Shown here piece after piece: positions 33,834-40,794 of a stretch of 43,202 nucleotides of DNA; the first letter of the stretch is position 1, and each line of letters starts with the position of its first letter. The position numbers were made by a program, and so were the translations under genes. This stretch comes from Bacteroidota bacterium. Lineage in GTDB: Bacteria > Bacteroidota > Ignavibacteria > Ignavibacteriales > Ignavibacteriaceae. The stretch covers positions 1 through 43,202 of the forward strand of contig JAKAJV010000047.1 in assembly GCA_021813585.1 (NCBI GenBank), in the 5' to 3' direction. The notes under the pieces are model-generated. The model made no database searches and was not told the DNA's origin. It worked only from the letters and a program-made list of their open reading frames with translations.

Positions 33834-34532
33834 ATGAAGAAGATTACTGTCTTAATATCTATTGCGGCGGCTTTACTGTATATAGGCTGCAGCCATACAA
33901 ACGAGCTGGCTAAATATAACTTGAATAGCAAGAGAGTTATATTTCAGAACAATGTTTCGGCAGATGCAGCAAGAATACAATTTGTAGATGAAACGCCCGC
34001 GCCTAAAGAAAAGGAGAAGAAGGATCTTGTTTCGGTCCTGGCTTCGGTAGGCTCGGATATTCTATCCGAAACAAGTAAAATAAAAATAGCCGATGCGGTA
34101 AGCACGGACTCGGTGGCCAATTATGTTTCCGAAGGCCTTGCAAATGCACTGGTTACTTTCCTTAATGTAACGCCCGTTGCTTCAATAAATGATAATCCGG
34201 ACTTTGTAGTTGAAACAACAATTGAAGCATGCCAGCTAGTTACGGGAACTCACGGAGTTAAAATAAGAGTTCATGCTTCTTCAAGGATTATAGACAGGAA
34301 CTCCGGGAATATTGTTTGGGACGACAGCGAGACTCAAACCGTTCCGGTACAAAGGAACGACGGCTATGACTCGAACAACTCAAGTACAATGAACAAGGTC
34401 TTTACCGCAGTACAGCTTTCGAGCTTATCTGAAAAAGAAATTCAAAAAATTGTGGATGATGCGGCAAAGAACGCAGGCAGACTTATGGGCGAAACGCTTC
34501 GCGAAGATGCCGCCGATGCGAATAAAAAATAA
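33834..34532 (+). CDS. Predicted lipoprotein, unknown function
   Basis: A 232-residue protein with a lipobox (LYIGC, Cys19). The ATG at 33834 is chosen over an upstream in-frame start (33780) because AGGG lies 7 nt before it and the signal peptide begins there. The mature part has alternating strands and helices: VSEGLANALVTFLN, DFVVETTIEACQLV, HASSRIIDRNSGNIVWDDSE. This resembles the DUF4136/DUF4410-like lipoproteins that carry a 'residue from gene export' fold, but I cannot place it firmly. It is followed by AMP nucleosidase 77 bp downstream, with no obvious functional link. Confidence 0.78.
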   Translation: MKKITVLISIAAALLYIGCSHTNELAKYNLNSKRVIFQNNVSADAARIQFVDETPAPKEKEKKDLVSVLASVGSDILSETSKIKIADAVSTDSVANYVSEGLANALVTFLNVTPVASINDNPDFVVETTIEACQLVTGTHGVKIRVHASSRIIDRNSGNIVWDDSETQTVPVQRNDGYDSNNSSTMNKVFTAVQLSSLSEKEIQKIVDDAAKNAGRLMGETLREDAADANKK

Positions 34533-34542
34533 TCGAGATAAA

Positions 34543-34564
34543 ATCTTAAGCCTGTCTTTAAGAT
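34543..34564 (+). terminator. Possible hairpin after the lipoprotein gene
   Basis: ATCTTAA (34543-34549) pairs perfectly with TTAAGAT (34558-34564), 8-nt loop, followed by a T-rich stretch (GGTTTTTCTATTTT) about 12 nt later. AT-only stem, so weak. Confidence 0.35.
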
Positions 34565-34609
34565 AAATTAATTGGTTTTTCTATTTTATAATTCGTAAAA
34601 AGTAATTGC

Positions 34610-35383
34610 ATGAAAACAAAACTAGAAATAGCCAAGAACTGGCTTCCGCGCTACACCGGCACTCAACTTAATGAGTTCGGCGACTATCTCCTTTTAACAA
34701 ACTTCCATAACTACGTTACCAAATTTGCCGACGAATTTAGCTGCGATGTTAAAGGAATAGGGCGGCCAATGCAAACCGCAACGAATTCAAGGGGATTGAC
34801 TATAATTAATTTCGGCATCGGCTCTGCAAATGCCGCAACGGTTATGGATCTTTTGGTTGCAATAAAGCCGAAGGGAGTTTTATTCCTAGGTAAATGCGGC
34901 GGGTTAAAATCGTCAACAGAGATAGGGCATTTCATCCTTCCGATAGCGGCTATTAGAGGCGAAGGTACAAGCGACGATTACATGCCTAAGGAAGTGCCGG
35001 CCCTGCCTTCCTTTAAGCTGCACAAGTTTGTATCGGACAAAATAATTGCTCACAACCACGAGTACAGGACCGGAGTTATTTATACTACTAACCGCAGGGT
35101 TTGGGAATGGGATGAGGACTTCAAAAAGTATCTGAAAAAATTATATACAATCGGAATAGATATGGAGACCGCCACCCTTTTTATCGTAGGGCTTGTCAAT
35201 CAAATACCACGCGGGGCTTTGCTGCTTGTCTCGGACCTGCCGATGGTTCCCGAGGGCGTTAAGACCGAGGAATCGGATAAAAAAGTTACCGAGAAGTTTT
35301 CCGATCTTCATCTTAAAATAGGGATTGAAGCGATGACTGAAATAGGAAAAGAGGGGGAACAGATTAAACATTTCAAATATTAA
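34610..35383 (+). CDS. amn: AMP nucleosidase (Bacteroidota-type short form)
   Basis: A 257-residue enzyme of the short AMP nucleosidase group in the PNP/UDP phosphorylase fold, hydrolysing AMP to adenine and ribose 5-phosphate in the cytoplasm. Motifs: INFGIGSANAATVMDLL, GVLFLGKCGGL, HFILPIAAIRGEGTSDDYMP, and GIDMETATLF, where the Glu-containing MET motif binds ribose. The C-terminal LLLVSDLPMVPEGVKTEESD is typical. It lacks the extra N-terminal domain of E. coli Amn. Likely role in purine-nucleotide balance. Convergent with the rhomboid gene; a 7-bp stem (35387-35393/35409-35415) lies between. Confidence 0.9.
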   Translation: MKTKLEIAKNWLPRYTGTQLNEFGDYLLLTNFHNYVTKFADEFSCDVKGIGRPMQTATNSRGLTIINFGIGSANAATVMDLLVAIKPKGVLFLGKCGGLKSSTEIGHFILPIAAIRGEGTSDDYMPKEVPALPSFKLHKFVSDKIIAHNHEYRTGVIYTTNRRVWEWDEDFKKYLKKLYTIGIDMETATLFIVGLVNQIPRGALLLVSDLPMVPEGVKTEESDKKVTEKFSDLHLKIGIEAMTEIGKEGEQIKHFKY

Positions 35384-35386
35384 AAT

Positions 35387-35415
35387 AGATTCCGCTATTT
35401 ATGCAAGGGGAATCT
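35387..35415. terminator. Stem-loop between convergent amn and rhomboid genes
   Basis: AGATTCC (35387-35393) and GGAATCT (35409-35415) are perfect 7-bp inverted repeats with a 15-nt loop; no U tract on either side. It could stop transcription weakly in both directions. Confidence 0.35.
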
Positions 35416-35447
35416 GCAGCTTGAAATATAATGCGATATTTTCCCTG

Positions 35448-36095
35448 CTAGGGTTCGTAAGGCCAATTTCTATCGTGAGAAATTTCCAGCTTGCCGTTCT
35501 CTTCTTCCTCTTCTTCCTCCCACTCATATTTTTTATAAGGGTCCGACCTTTTAAAGATGAATGCGCATGTAATTCCAGTTAATGAGCCGAACAAATGATA
35601 TTCCCACGAAATACCTTTGTCCAGTGGAAAAATTCCCCAGATTATTCCTCCGTAAAGGAAGGTAACAATCAGCGCCAGTGCAATTGAGCGGGTATCTCTT
35701 CTTATAATACCGCTGAAAAAGAGGAACGATACGAAACCGTATACCATGCCGCTGGCGCCGATGTGAAATGCCGGCCTGGCAAACAGCCACACGAATATTC
35801 CGGGAACAACATAGACAAGGACAAAAATTTTTCTTGCTGCGGAAGGATAAAAATAAAGTATACCCACGCCTAAAAATAAAAGCGGGATTGTATTGGAAAT
35901 TAAGTGGCCGAACCCCGCATGGATAAGCGGCGCGGCAATTATTCCCGCCAGGCCGGAAAATTTTCTGGGGTAAAGTCCGAGCTGAATAAAACTTATTCCA
36001 GACACGGATTGAAAAATCTGAATAATCCAGAGAAGGAAGATGAATCCGGCCGGAATTAACAGACTGGAGAATAATTTTCTTTTTTCATCGTTCAT
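35448..36095 (-). CDS. Rhomboid-family intramembrane serine protease
   Basis: A 215-residue membrane protein, six TM segments. Catalytic Ser115 (HIGASGMVYG, the GxSG motif) and His167 (SWEYHLFG) form the dyad; HAGFGHLISN (59-68) carries the conserved His and Asn of TM2. It cleaves transmembrane helices of substrate proteins within the bilayer. The C-terminus is an acidic cytoplasmic tail with seven Glu in a row broken once (EWEEEEEEENGK), unusual for a rhomboid. The ATG overlaps the PAP2 stop (ATGA), so the two are translationally coupled. Confidence 0.88.
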   Translation of the reverse strand: MNDEKRKLFSSLLIPAGFIFLLWIIQIFQSVSGISFIQLGLYPRKFSGLAGIIAAPLIHAGFGHLISNTIPLLFLGVGILYFYPSAARKIFVLVYVVPGIFVWLFARPAFHIGASGMVYGFVSFLFFSGIIRRDTRSIALALIVTFLYGGIIWGIFPLDKGISWEYHLFGSLTGITCAFIFKRSDPYKKYEWEEEEEEENGKLEISHDRNWPYEP

Positions 36096-36760
36096 TTAAA
36101 GTAAAAGCCATTTTTGTTTTTAATAAAGCTGTTAAATTTTATTTCGAAAACCAAAGTCCATGCAGCCCCCAGCAGCCAGCCAGCAAGAACATCACTCGGG
36201 TAATGTACACCCAGATATACCCTTGTTAATCCGATTACTATAATTAATAACACGGCGGAAGTAAGGATATATTTATTCAGCGATTTATTTTTAATACCAT
36301 GTGTAATAATGTACGCTAATGTAAAATAAACCACAACAGCCATAACTGCGTGGCCGCTGGGAAAGCTTAACGAATCGACATAAACAAGATGCGGTACAAC
36401 CGATGGACGCTGCCTGGCAAAAGCTTCTTTTAAAATGATATCGCTTATGCCGCCGCCGGCAACGGCCAATAAGTACAGCCCAGCAATAACATTCTGTTTT
36501 TCTATTAACAGAAAGGCCAGAGTAAAAACCGATATGATAATTACAACGACTTCGCTTCCAAGTGATGTAATGTCCCTAGCGTTATCCAGCAGCCAGTAAG
36601 GTCCGGCAGGTATTTCCTTATTCACATGGTTCCTCAGCGCAAGCAGAAGCCTTACGTCAAAATTAAACGTCATTCCTTCCGCAACTAGAACAGCAACAAG
36701 AATAAATGCAGCTATACTTATTCCAAGACAGCAATATTTTATTAAATGCCTTTTATCCAA
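36092..36760 (-). CDS. PAP2-family membrane phosphatase
   Basis: A 222-residue six-TM protein with the three PAP2 motifs: KEAFARQRP (Lys111-Arg118-Pro119), FPSGHAVM (134-137 PSGH) and TRVYLGVHYPSD (Arg180, His186, Asp190). It removes phosphate from lipid pyrophosphates or phosphatidic/phosphatidylglycerol phosphates; undecaprenyl pyrophosphate recycling is one possibility, but the exact lipid is unknown. The start is TTG at 36760, with AAAGAG about 8 nt upstream and no in-frame ATG before the first TM. First gene of a two-gene operon with the rhomboid protease. Confidence 0.9.
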   Translation of the reverse strand: MDKRHLIKYCCLGISIAAFILVAVLVAEGMTFNFDVRLLLALRNHVNKEIPAGPYWLLDNARDITSLGSEVVVIIISVFTLAFLLIEKQNVIAGLYLLAVAGGGISDIILKEAFARQRPSVVPHLVYVDSLSFPSGHAVMAVVVYFTLAYIITHGIKNKSLNKYILTSAVLLIIVIGLTRVYLGVHYPSDVLAGWLLGAAWTLVFEIKFNSFIKNKNGFYFK

Positions 36761-36940
36761 CCGGTTTGCTCTTTAATCTTTCTTGAAAAAACAATAAGCT
36801 TAAAATTTTTACTAATTACCATTATAAAATTAAGCTAAATAAAACCATTTATCTTTGAAATGAAAAGGAATTTATTTAGTTTATGTTTGTGTAAACTACA
36901 ACAATTAACAATAACCAATTAACAGGCAGAAGGAGATAAC

Positions 36941-37288
36941 ATGGCAGTTTATATAAAGAATAGGAACATGCTAGCTCAGGTTTTCCTTGTAATTATTACT
37001 TTAGGAATTTATACTATTTATTGGTTTTACCAGATATCCTGGGAGATGAAGAATGTAGCTAACGATAACGAGGCATCGCCGGCTCTATGGACGGTCCTGA
37101 TATTTATTCCTTTCGGAGCTTTTTATTCCTATTATAAATTCTCGGAGCTGTATGAAAAAATTTCTGTGGAAAAATTTAATAAATGGCTGCTGTTTGTACT
37201 CTATTTAGTTTTTTCACCGGCGGTTTGGTTTATTGTTCAAACAGACATGAACAAAAGGGCTGATGCACTTAGAGGGGTAATAGCTTAA
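36941..37288 (+). CDS. DUF4234-family small membrane protein
   Basis: A 115-residue protein with three hydrophobic segments (VFLVIITLGIYTIYWFYQIS, WTVLIFIPFGAFYSYY, WLLFVLYLVFSPAVWFIV). The GIYTIYWFYQISWEMK stretch is the DUF4234 mark. Function unknown. SD AAGGAG is 6 nt before the ATG. A direct repeat CAATTAACA occurs twice (36902-36910 and 36916-36924) just upstream, in the 180-bp region shared with the divergent PAP2 gene; it may be an operator, but there is no further support. Confidence 0.85.
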   Translation: MAVYIKNRNMLAQVFLVIITLGIYTIYWFYQISWEMKNVANDNEASPALWTVLIFIPFGAFYSYYKFSELYEKISVEKFNKWLLFVLYLVFSPAVWFIVQTDMNKRADALRGVIA

Positions 37289-37295
37289 TAAAAAA

Positions 37296-38588
37296 TTAAG
37301 GTATACTTTTTTGCCGCGGGTCATCGACTTTTTTATAAAGCCAGAATGCAGCTGCAGCAGCAAGCAGTGCGTTTATTAAGAAGACAGCCTCAAACCCGAG
37401 TACGGGTATCAGCGCGCCGCTAATTATTCCGAATAATAGAGCCGGTGCTGTAACGGTATTTAGAAGCGATATATAAAATGATCTTTCGGACTCATTACAT
37501 ACTTCAACTACAAATGCAAGCCGCGATATACCCTGTATTGCAGTTGAGCATCCCATAAATACGAATACAAAGCCGTATGTTAAAATATTGGAGGATGTAA
37601 TTGCCGTTAAACTTGCCGCCGCAGATGAAAGCGACAGGATTATCAAGTTGTTCTTGTGTCCGAATGTATCCCCGATATATCCGAAAATTATATTGCCCAG
37701 TACCATACTGCCCATAACTACAATTGTAAAATGGCCGACATAATAAGTAGGAAGATTGAACTTCCTGATACCGTACACAGCAAAGAATGCGAAGACGGTT
37801 AGCGATATTAGATAAAGCGCATCGCTTATAACGAACATCTTAAAATTTTTATTTTCCCGGAATGTTTTTTTAACTCTCGACAGTCTCTTAATTCGCTTTA
37901 ATTCTATTTTCTCAGCTAATAACGAGTCAGGCTCTTTCACCTGCCAAAGGAAGTTAAAAGATATCATCATAAGTACATAACAGGTTAAAAATAAAACCGC
38001 GAAGTTTTCCGGGAATTTTATTGACGATAAGATTACGGCTATTAAATATCCGGCCACAATTCCAAGTGAAGAACTAAAGAATTGGCGTACTGCCTGAAGG
38101 CGGCCCCTAAGCTTAACAGGTGTAGTCTTCGAGAATAAAGTATACCACGAAGGTATGCCGATGCTTCCCGTAAGTGCGGTAATAAAAATTAAAGATAAAA
38201 GTGCATATACCGATAAATTCCCCGGAAGCCGCGGCAGCAGGAAGAACGAGAAAAGCGATATAATTAAAAACATACTCCTATTTAATAGTCCGTACCTAAG
38301 AGCTACAGGCTTTATCTTCTCGTCGTTTTTAAATAGATGCGTAAAAAGCAATTGAGGCAAATTCAATCCGATAGCCCAGAGCACCGGTATGCTTCCTATC
38401 TCCACTGCACTGCCTCCGATTTTTTCCACGAACACAGTCATTATCATATTAACCGATGCAAAGTGCATGGCGAATCCGAAAATTCCTCCGTCGGCTATAT
38501 GCATTAGAATATTATGCCGGAGAGTTATCCTATAGTCTTCGTCAAATTTGCCTAGCTGAAAATATCTGTTAAAAATTTTAAACTGCAT
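37296..38588 (-). CDS. Major facilitator superfamily transporter
   Basis: A 430-residue protein with about 12 TM segments in two halves separated by a charged loop (near residues 220-245, LKRIKRLSRVKKTFRENKNF). RLAFVVEVCNESERSFYISL and the TTPVKLRGRLQAVRQFFSS segment correspond to MFS cytoplasmic-loop motifs (the latter an A-like RGR). It belongs to the YbfB/BcrA-like MFS_1 group, but substrate and direction are not deducible. Convergent with the DUF4234 gene, 7 bp apart. Confidence 0.88.
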   Translation of the reverse strand: MQFKIFNRYFQLGKFDEDYRITLRHNILMHIADGGIFGFAMHFASVNMIMTVFVEKIGGSAVEIGSIPVLWAIGLNLPQLLFTHLFKNDEKIKPVALRYGLLNRSMFLIISLFSFFLLPRLPGNLSVYALLSLIFITALTGSIGIPSWYTLFSKTTPVKLRGRLQAVRQFFSSSLGIVAGYLIAVILSSIKFPENFAVLFLTCYVLMMISFNFLWQVKEPDSLLAEKIELKRIKRLSRVKKTFRENKNFKMFVISDALYLISLTVFAFFAVYGIRKFNLPTYYVGHFTIVVMGSMVLGNIIFGYIGDTFGHKNNLIILSLSSAAASLTAITSSNILTYGFVFVFMGCSTAIQGISRLAFVVEVCNESERSFYISLLNTVTAPALLFGIISGALIPVLGFEAVFLINALLAAAAAFWLYKKVDDPRQKSIP

Positions 38589-38733
38589 TTTTTAATTGGG
38601 AAAAAATTGCGGCTAAAATTTACTAAAAAAATCATATGACCTTCATCTGTGCAAAAAGTATGGTGTTACCGGGCTCAAAGATTTGAAGAGCCGGAAGAAA
38701 AAGTAAAAATGACTGTACGCCGTTTTAAAATAC

Positions 38734-38757
38734 GAAAGCGCTCGGATGAGCGCTTCG
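38734..38757 (-). terminator. Intrinsic terminator of the second RRM gene
   Basis: AAGCGCTC-GGAT-GAGCGCTT (38736-38755), an 8-bp perfect GC-rich stem, 30 bp after the RRM stop on the minus strand, followed by TTCGTATTTT on that strand. Confidence 0.7.
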
Positions 38758-38784
38758 AGAGATGCAAGTCTACCAAATAAAATT

Positions 38785-39036
38785 TTAATTCTTCGGTTTT
38801 GCTTCGCTAACAATAATGTTGCGTCCTTTTAACTCCGCACCATTGAGAGCCTGAATCGCGCTACTTGCTTGGGTTTCATTTTCCATTTCAACAAACCCAA
38901 AACCTCTGGATCTACCGGTCTGACGATCGGTAATAACTTTGGCAGAAACAACTGTGCCGTGTGCTTCGAAAGCTGCTCTCAAAGCTTCGTCGTTAACTGC
39001 CCATGGGAGAGAACCCACAAAAAGTTTAGTACTCAC
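38785..39036 (-). CDS. RRM-type RNA-binding protein (paralogue of 12639-12890)
   Basis: An 83-residue single RRM protein, same length as its paralogue and about 65% identical by eye. RNP2 KLFVGSLPW, RNP1 RGFGFVEM, with SAKVITDRQTGRSRGFGF between. GTG start (minus strand, 39034-39036) inside TTAGTGAGTACTAAA, identical to the other copy; GAGG lies 7 nt upstream. It differs mostly in helix 1 (NDEALRAAFEAHG versus DDRQLQKTFEEHG) and the last helix. Small RRM proteins in bacteria bind U- or A-rich RNA; targets here are unknown. Its leader has the same hairpin/U-run design. Confidence 0.92.
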   Translation of the reverse strand: MSTKLFVGSLPWAVNDEALRAAFEAHGTVVSAKVITDRQTGRSRGFGFVEMENETQASSAIQALNGAELKGRNIIVSEAKPKN

Positions 39037-39088
39037 TAACTTACCTCAAAAAAATAATTAATAAAAACAATGCGGCATTTTAAACCGC
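39037..39088 (-). promoter_or_regulatory. Conserved RRM leader: hairpin, U-rich run and SD
   Basis: On the minus strand: GCGG-TTTAAAATG-CCGC (39088-39072), then a U-rich run ATTGTTTTTATTAATTA, then TTTTTTTGAGG and GTG. The paralogue's leader reads hairpin, TTTTTTATTTATTA, TTTTTTTGGAG, GTG. Shared layout and near-identical U-rich sequence suggest post-transcriptional control. Confidence 0.5.
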
Positions 39089-39253
39089 CTTGTAAAATAG
39101 TATTATTATTTAATAAAACAAAATTATTTTTAATTAAAAATCCTCATTTCAGCTTCTTTTAGCGGTTTCGCAGATAAGGGTGGATTACCTCTTCGATGAA
39201 TTTGCAGGGAGACTTTTATTCAATTTTACCAGAATATGACGCAATTAAAATCA

Positions 39254-39358
39254 TAGCACGGCAAGCCGCAATTCAAAATTAAAAATGAAAAATTAAAAAT
39301 TGAAGACACTTAAAATATCTTGACACAAAAAACAAAAATTTAACTGGCAATACTATAG
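39254..39358 (+). repeat. Dispersed repeat, copy B (105 bp)
   Basis: Direct-orientation copy of 17676-17773, differing by two substitutions (CGCGG/CACGG and GAGG/GAAG) and 7 extra bases (CAAAATT after CGCAATT). It ends GGCAATACTATAG one base before the radA stop codon. It fills part of the 323-bp gene-free gap 39037-39359; the rest is the RRM leader plus AT-rich sequence with no ORF I can support. Confidence 0.9.
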
Positions 39359-39359
39359 A

Positions 39360-40709
39360 TTATTTAATTACCAGCTCAATTGTCTCGGTTAAACTTTCAA
39401 CCGGACGAACTTTAATTCCAGCGTTATTTTTCACTCCTTTAAAATTATTCCTGGGAATAATAATCCGGTCAAACCCCAGCCGTTCCGCTTCTTGAATCCG
39501 TTTGTCAATATTACCAACGCTTCTAACTTCGCCTCCTAATCCTACTTCGCCTACTACTACTGAATTATTATCGACAACTCTATCCAGAAGACTTGAAGCA
39601 ATACTGCAGCAAACTGCAAGGTCTACTGCCGGCTCAACAATCCTAACTCCGCCCGCAATATTTAAGAATACGTTGTTTGCAGAAAGCCTGTAGCCGCCCC
39701 GCTTTTCAAGTACCGCTAGAAGAATGGAAAGACGCCGGTAGTCAAATCCCGTAGCTACTCTTTGAGGGTTGCCGTAATTTGAAGGAGTGACAAGTGCTTG
39801 AACTTCAATTAGGATGGGGCGCGTGCCTTCCATGCTGGAAGTTACAACGGAGCCTGATTTCTCTTTATCACGCTCGCTTAAGAACAATTCGCTTGGGTTC
39901 TTCACTTCCGCTAGTCCATCTTCATGCATTTCGAACACACCGATTTCATTTGTGCTGCCGAACCTGTTTTTCTGAGAACGCAAAATTCTAAACGAGTGGT
40001 TGGTTTCGCCTTCAAACTGAATTACCGTGTCCACTATATGCTCAAGCAGCTTAGGCCCGGCAATAATTCCTTCCTTGGTTACATGCCCTACAATTAAAAC
40101 GCTGTAATGCTTCCTCTTGGCTTCCTCCATCAATTGGGCGGTGCATTCTCTTATTTGGGTTACGGTGCCAGGCGAATTATCAAGCTCGCTTCTGTACATG
40201 GTTTGAATTGAATCTACAACTACTAGAGAGGGATTTAGGCTGTTAATTGCCGAGATGATAATATTTAAATCTGTTTCCGCCAGAACGTATAATTTGTCGG
40301 AGTCAATCTTTAGCCTAGATGCGCGGATCTTAATTTGCTTTTCCGATTCCTCGCCGGAAACATATAAGACTTTTTCATTTATACTAGCCGCCGCCTGCAT
40401 TGCCAGTGTGGACTTTCCAATGCCGGGATCGCCGCCAAGCAAAACTACAGAGCCCGGCATAATGCCTCCGCCTAGAACCCGGTCGAATTCCGAAATGTTG
40501 GTCTTAAGCCTCTCGTCCTCTTTTGCAGAAATATCTCCTATTTTGCTGATTGAGACTTTTCCCGAATATTGTGCAGTCTGGTGTTTCGGGCTTTCAATTA
40601 TTTCTTCGGTAAAGGTATTCCAGCTTTCGCACCCGGGGCATTTACCAATCCAGCGAAGCGATTCATAACCGCAGCTGGAACAAACGTATTTTATTTTTGT
40701 CTTGCCCAT
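39360..40709 (-). CDS. radA: DNA repair protein RadA
   Basis: A 449-residue RadA/Sms: a zinc finger Cys10-Cys13...Cys24-Cys27 (CSSCGYESLRWIGKCPGC), a RecA-like ATPase with Walker A GGDPGIGKS (92-100) and Walker B SLVVVDS, the RadA-specific KNRFG motif (247-251), and a C-terminal Lon-protease-like domain (DYRRLSILLAVLEKRGG, NVFLNIAGGVRIVEPAVDLA, GEVGLGGEVRSV). It drives branch migration in recombinational repair. Full length with an ATG start. It sits 85 bp after the alaS stop on the same strand; its stop codon abuts dispersed repeat copy B. Confidence 0.96.
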   Translation of the reverse strand: MGKTKIKYVCSSCGYESLRWIGKCPGCESWNTFTEEIIESPKHQTAQYSGKVSISKIGDISAKEDERLKTNISEFDRVLGGGIMPGSVVLLGGDPGIGKSTLAMQAAASINEKVLYVSGEESEKQIKIRASRLKIDSDKLYVLAETDLNIIISAINSLNPSLVVVDSIQTMYRSELDNSPGTVTQIRECTAQLMEEAKRKHYSVLIVGHVTKEGIIAGPKLLEHIVDTVIQFEGETNHSFRILRSQKNRFGSTNEIGVFEMHEDGLAEVKNPSELFLSERDKEKSGSVVTSSMEGTRPILIEVQALVTPSNYGNPQRVATGFDYRRLSILLAVLEKRGGYRLSANNVFLNIAGGVRIVEPAVDLAVCCSIASSLLDRVVDNNSVVVGEVGLGGEVRSVGNIDKRIQEAERLGFDRIIIPRNNFKGVKNNAGIKVRPVESLTETIELVIK

Positions 40710-40794
40710 TTTTAATGCCGCATAAATTAATAATCAACTCTCCTACACCGATATAAATTCTTTGCATGCCTAGAGAGAAACACTTTGCAAAAAA

